NCBI RefSeq assembly: GCF_023952475.1
Contig: NZ_JALHRX010000023.1
Span: forward strand, 1 to 64,000
Origin: Cupriavidus sp. WGlv3
Lineage (GTDB): Bacteria > Pseudomonadota > Gammaproteobacteria > Burkholderiales > Burkholderiaceae
DNA: 64,000 nt
Direction: 5' to 3'
Shown here: piece after piece, positions 28,768 through 36,296 of the stretch
Layout of the letters: each line of letters opens with the position of its first letter
Position numbering within the stretch: position 1 is the first letter of the stretch
Position numbers and translations under genes: made by a program
The notes under the pieces: generated by a model
The model's input: only the letters and a program-made list of their open reading frames with translations
What the model was told of the DNA's origin: nothing
Databases searched by the model: none

Positions 28768-29658
28768 TCAGTGCTGGCAGTTGGTGCAATAGAACGTGGA
28801 ACGCTGGCCCTGCACGATCTGGCGCACCGGCTTGGCGCACACCTTGCATGGCAGGCCGGCGCGGTCGTAGACAAAGCAATCGAGCTGGAAGTAGCCGCTG
28901 GCGCCGTCGCTGCCGACGAAGTCGCGCAGCGTGCTGCCACCGCGCTCGATCGCCTGCGCCAGGGTGTCCCGCACCGCCTGCGCCAGCCGGTCGCAACGCG
29001 CGCGGCTCAGGCGCCCTGCCGGGGTAGTCGGGTGGATGCCGGCACGGAACAGGCTCTCGGACGCGTAGATGTTGCCCACCCCGACCACGATCGCGCCGGA
29101 CAGCAGCACGGTCTTGATCGCGGCACTGCGACCGCGCGTATGGCGGTGCAGCCAGGCGCCATCGAAGGCGGGATCGAACGGCTCGATGCCGAGGGTGCTC
29201 AGCAACGGATGCGACGGCAGTTCGGCCTCCGGCAGCGTGGTCCAGAGGATGGCGCCGAAGCGGCGCGGATCGCGGAAGCGCAGCACGATGGTGCTTGGCT
29301 GCTGGCCTGGAGTTGCTGCCGACACTGCGCCGGGCCCGGCGTCGAGCACCAGGTCGAAGTGGTCGTGCACGCCCGGCGGCGGTGCCTCGGGCAGCACCCT
29401 CAGCGTGCCCGTCATGCCGAGATGCACCAGCAGCCAGCCAACCGGTTGCGCCGCGTCAGCGCTGACGCATTCCAGCATCAGGTATTTGCCGCGGCGCTCG
29501 ATGCGGCGCACCAGGCGCTGGGCCAGGCGCGCCTCGAGTTCGGGGTCGACCGGCCAGCGCAGGCCCCGGTGGCGCACCGTGACCGCGGCGATGCGCCGCC
29601 CCACCACATGCGGCAGCAAGCCGCGCCGGGTCACCTCGACCTCGGGCAATTCAGGCAT
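28768..29658 (-). CDS. mutM: Formamidopyrimidine-DNA glycosylase
   Basis: Excises 8-oxoguanine and formamidopyrimidines. It has 296 residues. The N terminus PELPEVEVTRRGL has Pro1 as the catalytic amine (after Met removal) and Glu2. The loop residues and helix-two-turn-helix part are intact. A C-terminal zinc finger has cysteines in CKVCAKPV and FYCTNCQH. The start at MPELPEVE is certain. It is divergent from the TPR gene, sharing a palindromic region. With mutY 2.3 kb away it forms the 8-oxoguanine defence pair. Confidence 0.97.
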   Translation of the reverse strand: MPELPEVEVTRRGLLPHVVGRRIAAVTVRHRGLRWPVDPELEARLAQRLVRRIERRGKYLMLECVSADAAQPVGWLLVHLGMTGTLRVLPEAPPPGVHDHFDLVLDAGPGAVSAATPGQQPSTIVLRFRDPRRFGAILWTTLPEAELPSHPLLSTLGIEPFDPAFDGAWLHRHTRGRSAAIKTVLLSGAIVVGVGNIYASESLFRAGIHPTTPAGRLSRARCDRLAQAVRDTLAQAIERGGSTLRDFVGSDGASGYFQLDCFVYDRAGLPCKVCAKPVRQIVQGQRSTFYCTNCQH

Positions 29659-29730
29659 CGAACCTCTCCGTTGGTTACCGCTCAAAACTCCTGCAACGCC
29701 TGCTGGCGCCGGCCTGCGGCACCAAGCAGC

Positions 29731-29755
29731 GCATTGTAGCGGCAGGCTACAATGC
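29731..29755. promoter_or_regulatory. Palindrome carrying back-to-back -10-like boxes (mutM/TPR)
   Basis: A perfect 10-bp inverted repeat, GCATTGTAGC and GCTACAATGC, with a 5-base spacer. TACAAT occurs on the plus strand at 29748-29753 and on the minus strand at 29738-29733, facing the TPR gene and mutM respectively. No clear -35 element lies at standard distance on either side. It could be a divergent promoter, an operator or both. Confidence 0.6.
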
Positions 29756-29813
29756 CCTTATCAATGCGCAATCTCCCCCATCCTTCGCCAGCGCGCGCCG
29801 GAGTACTCAATAC

Positions 29814-31760
29814 ATGTCGGACCTGATGCCGGACCTGATGCCGGACTCCACGTTGCAAGCCACCGCGGGCGGCGGCCTGACCACATCACCGGGCCTCAGC
29901 TCGCGCACGGCGCGCCGTGCCGGCACCCTGGCCCGCTGGTGGCAGGCGCCGCGGCGCCATGTGCGCGCACTGGCCGCCAGCGCGCTGCTGGCAGCGGCGG
30001 CGGGCGCCAGTCACGCCGCGCCGCCGGTCGGCGCAGGTTCCCTGCCCATGCTGCAACTGGCCGCGGCGGATGCCCCGGCGGCGGCCAGGCCGGCGCGGCC
30101 GGCACTGCCGTCGCTGGAGCTGACCGACGATATCGTCTATATGGTGCTGGCCGCCGAGATTTCCATCCAGCGCGGCCTGGTGGGCCCGGCCTACCGCACC
30201 TACGTGGAACTGGCGCGCCAGACCCGCGACCCGCGCTTCGCCCAGCGCGCCACCGAGATCGCCTTCAACGCGCGCATCCCGCAGCAGGCGCTTGACGCCG
30301 CGCGCCTGTGGAAGGAAATCACCCCGACCTCGCCCGCGGCCAGCCAAGTGCTGTCGACGCTGCTGGTGCTCAACGGCCGCTGGGACGACGCCCGCCCGCT
30401 GCTGCAGCAGCAACTGGCTGCGGTGCCGGCCAGCCAGCGCGGCGATGCCATCCTGCAGCTGCAGCAGCAGCTGTCGCGCACCAGCGATCCGGCCGGCGCG
30501 GCCACGCTGCTGCAGGAGCTGACCCGCAACGAAACCAAGCTGCCCGAAACCCAGCTGGCGCTGGCGCGCGCGCGCGAAGTCGCCGGCGACGAGCCGGGCG
30601 CACTGGCCGCGCTCGACCAGGCCCTGCGGCTGCGGCCCAACTATGAAGCGGCCGCGCTGATGTCGGCCGAGCTGCGCGCCGAGAAGCAGCCCGACGAAGC
30701 CGTGGCGGTGCTCAAGCGCTTCCTGGAAAAATCGCCCGAATCGGTCAACGGCCATATCACGCTGGCGCGGCTGTACCTGCTGAAGAACGACATGCCGGCG
30801 GCCCGACAGGAATTCGAGACGCTGCGCAAGGTGGCTCCCGCCGACCCGCGCGTGCCGCTGGCGCTGGGCCTGACCAGCCTGCAGGCGAAGAACTTCGGCG
30901 AGGCCGAGCAGTACCTGCAGGAATACCTGCAACTGGTCGAAAAACAGCCCAGCGCGAATCCCGATATCGCCTACCAGTACCTGGCGCAGATCGCCGAGGA
31001 ACGCAAGGACTACGCGGGCGCGATCCGCTGGCTCGATCGCATCGAGGACATCCGCCTGGCACCGGCGGCCACTGCCAAGCGCGCCCAGCTGCTGGCGCGC
31101 ATGGGCAAGCTCGACGACGCCCAGGCGCTGTTCGGCGAGATGCTCAGCGACGCCGAGGACATCCCCGACCCCGGCCAGCGCTCGCAGCGCGTGACCGCCA
31201 TCCGCCAGGCCGAAGTGGCCACGCTGATGGAGAGCAAGGCCTACGACCGTGCCCGCAAGGCGCTGAACGACCGCATCGCGGCGGAGCCCGACAACGCCGA
31301 CTGGATCTACGAGCTGGCCATGCTCGACGAGCGCCAGAAGCGCTACGCCAGCATGGAAACCGGCCTGCGCCGCGTGATTGCGCTGCAGCCGCAGCAGAAG
31401 CAGGGCTACAACGCCCTCGGCTATTCGCTGGCGGACCGCAACGAGCGCCTGCCCGAGGCGCTCAAGCTGCTGGAGCGTGCCTCCGAGCTGGGGCCGGACG
31501 ATCCGTACATCATGGACAGCCTGGCCTGGGTCAAATTCCGCATGGGCGACCTGCAACCCGCGGCCGCGCTGCTGCGCAACGCGTATGCCAAGGCCCCCGA
31601 GGCGGAAATCGGCGCGCACCTCGGCGAGGTGCTGTGGCAGCTCGGCGAGCACGACGAAGCCCGCAAGACGTGGACCGAGGCCGTGCGCATCGACCCCGAG
31701 AACGAGACCCTGATCGACACGCTGCGCCGCTACAAGGTCGACGTGCAGCCGTCCAGGTAA
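29814..31760 (+). CDS. Tetratricopeptide-repeat protein, probably periplasmic
   Basis: Protein of 648 residues. The N-terminal region holds a hydrophobic segment (ALAASALLAAAAGASHA, about residues 51-67) after a long charged start, so it is probably exported or anchored. TPR-like repeats cover most of residues 110-640, for example the helix pair ALGYSLADRNERLPEALKLL and DPYIMDSLAWVKFRMGDLQPAAALL. This gene precedes lolB and ispE in related genomes, but its role is not established. The first codons carry a 12-base tandem repeat (SDLMPDLMPD). The start may be the second or third methionine. Confidence 0.82.
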   Translation: MSDLMPDLMPDSTLQATAGGGLTTSPGLSSRTARRAGTLARWWQAPRRHVRALAASALLAAAAGASHAAPPVGAGSLPMLQLAAADAPAAARPARPALPSLELTDDIVYMVLAAEISIQRGLVGPAYRTYVELARQTRDPRFAQRATEIAFNARIPQQALDAARLWKEITPTSPAASQVLSTLLVLNGRWDDARPLLQQQLAAVPASQRGDAILQLQQQLSRTSDPAGAATLLQELTRNETKLPETQLALARAREVAGDEPGALAALDQALRLRPNYEAAALMSAELRAEKQPDEAVAVLKRFLEKSPESVNGHITLARLYLLKNDMPAARQEFETLRKVAPADPRVPLALGLTSLQAKNFGEAEQYLQEYLQLVEKQPSANPDIAYQYLAQIAEERKDYAGAIRWLDRIEDIRLAPAATAKRAQLLARMGKLDDAQALFGEMLSDAEDIPDPGQRSQRVTAIRQAEVATLMESKAYDRARKALNDRIAAEPDNADWIYELAMLDERQKRYASMETGLRRVIALQPQQKQGYNALGYSLADRNERLPEALKLLERASELGPDDPYIMDSLAWVKFRMGDLQPAAALLRNAYAKAPEAEIGAHLGEVLWQLGEHDEARKTWTEAVRIDPENETLIDTLRRYKVDVQPSR

Positions 31761-31844
31761 GCCCGCGCGCCGTGGCCGGCACGCCGGTCCGCGGCGACGG
31801 ATTCCCGTCAGCCCGGCGGCTGCCGCGCCGCCGTCCTCACGACC

Positions 31845-32462
31845 ATGCCCATGAACCGATCCCGACGCCTGGCGCTGCTTTGGCTTGGCGCGCCCCTGCT
31901 GCTGCAGGCGTGCGCCAGCGTGGCGCCGTCGCGCAGCTTTGATGTCGACCAGGACGTCGCCAGCCAGCAGTACACCGGCCGCTTTTCCGCCAACTACGTG
32001 CGCTATGGCCGCGACGAGGGCGTGCAGGGCAGCTTCCGCTGGGAGGAGCAGGGCCGCAACGTACGGCTCGACCTGGTCTCGCCGCTGGGCCAGACCCTGG
32101 CCGTGGTCACCGCCACGCCGTCGGGCGCCACGCTCGACCTGCCCAACCAGCCGCCGCGCAACGCACCCGAGGTCGATACCCTGATGGAGGAGGCGCTGGG
32201 CTTCGCGCTGCCGGTGGCCGGCATGCGCGACTGGCTGCACGGGCGTCCCTCCCGGGGCACCCCGGCGCGCGCCACGCGCGACGAGCAGGGCCGGCTGGCG
32301 ACGCTGGCGCAGAACGGCTGGACCGTGCGCTATGTCGCCTGGCAGGAGACGCCCGCCGCCGGAACCGCCGCCACCCAGGTGCCACGTCGCATCGACCTGG
32401 CCCGCGACACCGACAGCAATCCGCTCTCGGTGCGGCTCGTGATCGATCCCCAGACACCATAA
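31845..32462 (+). CDS. lolB: Outer-membrane lipoprotein receptor LolB
   Basis: Accepts lipoproteins from LolA and inserts them into the outer membrane. At 205 residues it is the family size. The signal peptide ends in a lipobox, LLLQACAS, so the mature protein starts at a lipidated cysteine (near residue 23). The LolB body is recognisable from FSANYVRYGRDEGVQGSFRWEEQG. MNRSRR at 31851 is an alternative start. It is followed by a short repeat and ispE, the conserved lolB-ispE-prs order. Confidence 0.93.
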   Translation: MPMNRSRRLALLWLGAPLLLQACASVAPSRSFDVDQDVASQQYTGRFSANYVRYGRDEGVQGSFRWEEQGRNVRLDLVSPLGQTLAVVTATPSGATLDLPNQPPRNAPEVDTLMEEALGFALPVAGMRDWLHGRPSRGTPARATRDEQGRLATLAQNGWTVRYVAWQETPAAGTAATQVPRRIDLARDTDSNPLSVRLVIDPQTP

Positions 32463-32486
32463 CGGACGCCATAACGGACGCCATAA
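32459..32486. repeat. Short tandem repeat between lolB and ispE
   Basis: About two copies of a 12-base unit (CATAACGGACGC, then CATAACGGACGC, then CATAACC) begin at the lolB stop. It lies in the 55-base gap between lolB and ispE and is probably a slippage product with no function. Confidence 0.8.
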
Positions 32487-32517
32487 CCGCCGCAACCACG
32501 GCCCCCTTCACCGCACC

Positions 32518-33396
32518 ATGCCACGCAGCCATCCCCTGCCCCCGCCCGAACTGCGCGACTGCCCCGCGCCGGCCAAGCTGAACCTGTTCCTGCACGTGAC
32601 CGGCCGCCGCGACGACGGCTACCACATGCTGCAGACCGTGTTCCAGCTGGTCGACTGGTGCGACACGCTGCATTTCCGCCGCCGCGACGACGGCGTGGTC
32701 GCGCGCGTCACCGAGGTGCCCGGCGTGCCGGCCGATACCGACCTGGTGGTGCGCGCCGCGCGCGCGCTCCAGGCCGCCACCGGCACCCCCTTCGGCGCCG
32801 ACATCGCCATCGACAAGGTGCTGCCGATGGGCGGCGGCATCGGCGGCGGCTCTTCCGACGCCGCCACCACGCTGCTGGCGCTGAACCACCTGTGGGGCCT
32901 GGGACTGACGCGCGCCGAGCTGATGCGGATCGGGTTGACGCTGGGCGCCGATGTGCCGGTGTTCGTGCTCGGGCAAAACGCCTTTGCGCAGGGCATCGGC
33001 GAGGAGCTCACGCCGGTCGAATTGCCCGACAGCTGGTTCGTCATCATCCACCCCAAGCAGCACGTGCCCACCGCTGAAATTTTTTCGGACGCGTGCTTGA
33101 CAAGGAATACACCGATCTCCATAATTGCGGTCTTCGCTGCTCGCACAAACAAATTCGATTTCGGTCGCAACGACCTGGAGCCGATAGCAACAGCGAAGTT
33201 CGGCGAAGTCGCCCGAGCCCTGGCATGGCTGAAGCAACACAATCAGCATGCCCGGATGACCGGCTCCGGAGCCTGCGTGTTTGCGCGTTTTCCCGACGCG
33301 ACGACAGCACAGCAGGTGTTGGAACGGTTGCCACCCGAATGGGATGGCAGGTGTGTGAGAAGTCTGGCACATCACCCGCTCGCGACGTTCGCATAG
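32518..33396 (+). CDS. ispE: 4-diphosphocytidyl-2-C-methyl-D-erythritol kinase
   Basis: GHMP-family kinase of the MEP isoprenoid pathway; phosphorylates CDP-methylerythritol. It has 292 residues. The GHMP ATP motif is LPMGGGIGGGSSDAATTLLAL. The N-terminal AKLNLFLHVTGRRDDGYHMLQT is the family start, and GSGACVFARF is motif 3. The start is at ATG 32518. Its last 50 bases precede the tRNA-Gln gene by 58 bases, the usual order. Confidence 0.97.
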   Translation: MPRSHPLPPPELRDCPAPAKLNLFLHVTGRRDDGYHMLQTVFQLVDWCDTLHFRRRDDGVVARVTEVPGVPADTDLVVRAARALQAATGTPFGADIAIDKVLPMGGGIGGGSSDAATTLLALNHLWGLGLTRAELMRIGLTLGADVPVFVLGQNAFAQGIGEELTPVELPDSWFVIIHPKQHVPTAEIFSDACLTRNTPISIIAVFAARTNKFDFGRNDLEPIATAKFGEVARALAWLKQHNQHARMTGSGACVFARFPDATTAQQVLERLPPEWDGRCVRSLAHHPLATFA

Positions 33397-33454
33397 CAAG
33401 TTTTCGTTCGGCGCGGTACGGCAGGTTGGTACCACGAGAACGGCCCGGTTGTGT

Positions 33455-33531
33455 AGGGGAGTCGCCAAGTTGGTCAAGGCACCGGATTTTGATTCCGGCA
33501 TTCGAAGGTTCGAATCCTTCTTCCCCTGCCA
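33455..33531 (+). tRNA. tRNA-Gln (anticodon TTG)
   Basis: A cloverleaf is visible. The acceptor stem AGGGGAG pairs with TTCCCCT, followed by the discriminator G and encoded CCA. The anticodon arm CCGGA-TTTTGAT-TCCGG gives anticodon TTG (glutamine, CAA). The T arm is GAAGG-TTCGAAT-CCTTC. Total 77 bases including CCA. It sits between ispE and prs, as in other betaproteobacteria. Confidence 0.97.
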
Positions 33532-33571
33532 TTACTTCCTATAGTGTCCTAACGGAACACGATATCTCCAA

Positions 33572-33592
33572 GTCACCGGCTTCGCCGGTGAC
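33572..33592. repeat. Hairpin between tRNA-Gln and prs
   Basis: A 9-bp perfect stem GTCACCGGC/GCCGGTGAC with a TTC loop, 36 bases before the prs ATG. There is no T tract after it. It may be a processing or attenuation hairpin. Confidence 0.6.
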
Positions 33593-33627
33593 ACCAAGCT
33601 CCCCCAGCAGCAAGACAGGTGCCCCGA

Positions 33628-34581
33628 ATGAGCAGCGAAGGCTTGATGGTATTTACCGGCAACGCCAACCCCAAACTCGCGGAGGCTGTCGTACAGCACC
33701 TCGGCATTCCGCTGGGCAAGGCCCAGGTTGGCCGTTTCTCCGACGGTGAAGTCCAGGTCGAGATCCAGGAAAACGTTCGCGGCAAGCACGTCATCGTGCT
33801 GCAGTCCACCTGCGCGCCGACCAACGACAACCTGATGGAACTGATGGTGATGGTCGACGCGCTCAAGCGCGCCTCGGCACGCAGCATCACCGCCGCCATG
33901 CCCTATTTCGGCTATGCCCGCCAGGACCGCCGCCCGCGTTCGGCGCGCGTGGCCATCTCGGCCAAGGTCGTGGCCAACATGCTGGAAGTCGCCGGCGTCG
34001 AGCGCGTGCTGACGATGGACCTGCACGCCGACCAGATCCAGGGCTTCTTCGATATCCCGGTCGACAACATCTACGCTTCGCCGGTACTGCTGGGCGACCT
34101 GCGCGAGAAGAACTACGGCGACCTGCTGGTGGTCTCGCCGGACGTTGGCGGCGTGGTCCGTGCCCGCGCGCTGGCCAAGGAACTGAACTGCGACCTGGCC
34201 ATCATCGACAAGCGTCGTCCCAAGGCCAACGTGGCCGAGGTGATGAACATCATCGGTGAAGTCGAAGGGCGCAACTGCGTCATCATGGACGACATGATCG
34301 ACACCGGCGGCACGCTGTGCAAGGCCGCCCAGGTGCTGAAGGAGCGCGGCGCGCTGAAGGTCTTCGCCTACTGCACGCACCCCGTGCTGTCGGGCGGCGC
34401 GGCGGCCCGCATCGCGGATTCGGCGCTGGACGAAGTGGTGGTGTGCGACACCATCCCGCTGTCCGAAGAAGCGGCCAAGTGCACCAAGATCCGTCAGCTC
34501 TCGACCGCCCCGCTGCTGGCCGAGACCTTCACCCGCATCGTCAAGGGCGACTCGATCATGTCGCTGTTCGCGGGTTCCTGA
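33628..34581 (+). CDS. prs: Ribose-phosphate pyrophosphokinase
   Basis: Makes PRPP from ribose 5-phosphate and ATP, the precursor for purines, pyrimidines, His, Trp and NAD. It has 317 residues, the family length. The PRPP-binding motif is CVIMDDMIDTGGTLCKAA; the flexible loop with YARQDRRPRSARV and the divalent metal/PRPP segment DLHADQIQGFFDIP are seen. The ATG at 33628 (MSSEGLMVFTGNANP) is preferred over an in-frame GTG at 33619. apt elsewhere in the window uses its product. Confidence 0.98.
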   Translation: MSSEGLMVFTGNANPKLAEAVVQHLGIPLGKAQVGRFSDGEVQVEIQENVRGKHVIVLQSTCAPTNDNLMELMVMVDALKRASARSITAAMPYFGYARQDRRPRSARVAISAKVVANMLEVAGVERVLTMDLHADQIQGFFDIPVDNIYASPVLLGDLREKNYGDLLVVSPDVGGVVRARALAKELNCDLAIIDKRRPKANVAEVMNIIGEVEGRNCVIMDDMIDTGGTLCKAAQVLKERGALKVFAYCTHPVLSGGAAARIADSALDEVVVCDTIPLSEEAAKCTKIRQLSTAPLLAETFTRIVKGDSIMSLFAGS

Positions 34582-34601
34582 TAGAATTTAAGGCTTTACT
34601 G

Positions 34602-34694
34602 CGTTGATCATCGTTGTCTGGTGATCAACGTGATTTGATCGGCGCATATTTTTGCCTTTGCGCCGCAACGAGGCTGTCTGGTCGCGGACAGCCT
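34602..34694 (+). repeat. Three consecutive hairpins between prs and rplY
   Basis: Stems at 34602-34610/34622-34630 (CGTTGATCA with TGATCAACG), 34640-34646/34659-34665 (CGGCGCA with TGCGCCG) and 34671-34678/34687-34694 (AGGCTGTC with GACAGCCT). The last is followed by TCTTACTTTTGGAG, which holds the rplY ribosome binding site. The set could be an rplY leader or a leaky terminator. Confidence 0.6.
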
Positions 34695-34713
34695 TCTTAC
34701 TTTTGGAGTCATC

Positions 34714-35331
34714 ATGAAAGTTGTCGCTTTCGAGCGTAGCGTACAGGGAACGGGTGCGAGCCGCCGCCTGCGCAATTCGGGCAAGACCCCCGGCATCATC
34801 TACGGCGGCGCCGCCGAGCCGAAGATGATCGAACTGGATCACAACGCCCTGTGGCACGCCCTGAAGAAGGAAGCGTTCCACTCGTCGATCCTCGACCTGG
34901 AAGTCGCTGGCAAGTCGGAAAAGGCGCTGCTGCGCGCATTCCAGATGCACCCGTTCAAGCCGCTGGTGCTGCACGTCGATTTCCAGCGCGTGTCGGCCAA
35001 CGACAAGATCCACGTCAAGGTGCCGCTGCACTTCATGAACCAGGAAACCGCTCCTGGCGTGAAGCTGGGCCACGGCCTGGTCAACCACATCGTCAACGAC
35101 CTGGAAGTGTCGTGCCTGCCGGCCGACCTGCCCGAGTTCATCGAAGTGGACGTCGGCGCGATGGAACTGGGCCAGACCCTGCACCTGTCCGACCTGAAGC
35201 TGCCGAAGGGCTTGACCGTGATCACCCACGGTGACGACAACCCGGCCATTGCCAGCATCTCGCAACCGGCTGGTGCCGTGTCGGAAGCAGCCGAAGGCGG
35301 CGAAGCCGCTGGCGAAACCCCGGCTGCCTGA
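34714..35331 (+). CDS. rplY: 50S ribosomal protein L25 (Ctc form)
   Basis: L25/general stress protein Ctc, a 5S rRNA-binding ribosomal protein. At 205 residues it is the long two-domain type. The N-terminal L25 domain covers about residues 1-90 (MKVVAFERS to FQMHPFKPL). The C-terminal TL5 domain (VPLHFMNQETAPGVKLGHGLVNHIV) extends to residue ~190, with an Ala/Glu-rich tail. It lies between prs and pth, the standard order. It is preceded by three hairpins and followed by a strong terminator. Confidence 0.97.
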   Translation: MKVVAFERSVQGTGASRRLRNSGKTPGIIYGGAAEPKMIELDHNALWHALKKEAFHSSILDLEVAGKSEKALLRAFQMHPFKPLVLHVDFQRVSANDKIHVKVPLHFMNQETAPGVKLGHGLVNHIVNDLEVSCLPADLPEFIEVDVGAMELGQTLHLSDLKLPKGLTVITHGDDNPAIASISQPAGAVSEAAEGGEAAGETPAA

Positions 35332-35385
35332 GCGGCTGCCTGAGCTGCCGCACCGGTGGCGGCCCGCGGGCCGCGCCACGAAGAA

Positions 35386-35412
35386 ACCGCCGCTCTTGCG
35401 GCGGTTTTTTTT
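35386..35412 (+). terminator. Intrinsic terminator between rplY and pth
   Basis: Stem ACCGCCGC/GCGGCGGT with loop TCTT, followed by eight T. A strong rho-independent terminator 54 bases after rplY, so pth has its own promoter. Confidence 0.92.
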
Positions 35413-35493
35413 CGCCCGGCAGCGGACTGCCGGTTTTTCGGTATCCTTGGCGCCTGTGGCGCAGTCCCGCGCGCCAACGACACAGTCACACGC

Positions 35494-36090
35494 ATGATCA
35501 AGCTTATCGTCGGCCTCGGCAATCCCGGTGCGGAGTACGAGGCCACCCGACACAACGCCGGCTTCTGGCTGGTGGACCAGCTGGCCCGCATGGGCGGCGC
35601 CACGCTGCGCGTGGAGGGCCGCTTCCATGGGCTGGCCGCGCGCGCACGGCTCTGGGACCAGGAGGTCTGGCTGCTCAAGCCGTCGACCTTCATGAACCGC
35701 TCCGGCCTGGCGGTGGTGTCGCTGGCGCGCTTCTACAAGATCCTGCCCGGCGAGATCGTGGTCGTGCATGACGAGATGGACCTGCCCGCCGGTGCCGCCA
35801 AGCTCAAGCGCGGCGGCGGCGCGGGCGGCCACAACGGCCTGAAGGACATCTCGGCCCATCTGGGCACGCAGGACTACTGGCGCCTGCGCCTGGGCGTGGG
35901 CCATCCGCGCAATGCGCCCGGCGGTGCCGGCGCGGGCCGCGAGGACGTGGTCAACTTCGTGCTCAAGCCACCGCGGCGCGAGGAGCAGGAAGCCATCGAT
36001 GGCGCGATCGACCGCTGCATCGAGCCGCTCGGCCTGCTGGCGCGCGGCGATGCCGAGCGCGCCATGGCGCAGCTGCATACCGCGCGCTGA
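35494..36090 (+). CDS. pth: Peptidyl-tRNA hydrolase
   Basis: Recycles tRNAs stuck on peptides after premature drop-off. It has 198 residues. The catalytic His20 is in LIVGLGNPGAEYEATRHNAGF, with the typical LLKPSTFMNRSG, VVHDEMDLPAG and GGGAGGHNGLKDI segments. The start is at ATG 35494, where MIKLIVGLGNPG begins; the frame is open upstream without a family match. Confidence 0.98.
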   Translation: MIKLIVGLGNPGAEYEATRHNAGFWLVDQLARMGGATLRVEGRFHGLAARARLWDQEVWLLKPSTFMNRSGLAVVSLARFYKILPGEIVVVHDEMDLPAGAAKLKRGGGAGGHNGLKDISAHLGTQDYWRLRLGVGHPRNAPGGAGAGREDVVNFVLKPPRREEQEAIDGAIDRCIEPLGLLARGDAERAMAQLHTAR

Positions 36091-36134
36091 GCGCCGCACC
36101 CCAGCCAGCATATTTCTGCGACAGCAGCATGAAA

Positions 36135-36156
36135 ACGGGCCCCAATCGCGGCCCGT
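36135..36156. repeat. Hairpin after pth
   Basis: ACGGGCC/GGCCCGT stem with an 8-base loop, 45 bases after the pth stop. It is followed only by CGTCGTTTGG, so it is a weak terminator candidate. Confidence 0.5.
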
Positions 36157-36193
36157 CGTCGTTTGGCCGCACCGGTCTGCAGTTGCAGACATA

Positions 36194-36227
36194 GTGTCAT
36201 CAAAGTGCCATGGGCACCACCTACATT
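36194..36227 (+). promoter_or_regulatory. Pho box and -10 element for the PhoX-type gene
   Basis: GTGTCAT-CAAA-GTGCCAT (36194-36211) matches 13 of 18 positions of the E. coli Pho box. It is followed, ten bases on, by TACATT (36222-36227), which fits the -10 spacing of PhoB-driven promoters. The PhoX gene starts 70 bases downstream. Confidence 0.65.
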
Positions 36228-36296
36228 GCGGGGTTTCCAATCGCGTCGGTATCGCATGGTTGCCGATGCGCATGACATCCCACAGGAGGAAAGCCC

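Noticed and set aside
29886..32495. Open frame of about 870 codons on the minus strand opposite the TPR and lolB genes
   Set aside because: Antisense to two convincing genes, composition dominated by Ala/Arg/Gln/His, no start context, no domain.
33455..33531. tRNA-Gln as an integration (att) site of a mobile element
   Set aside because: No integrase gene and no second copy of the tRNA 3' end is seen; flanking genes are core and in conserved order.
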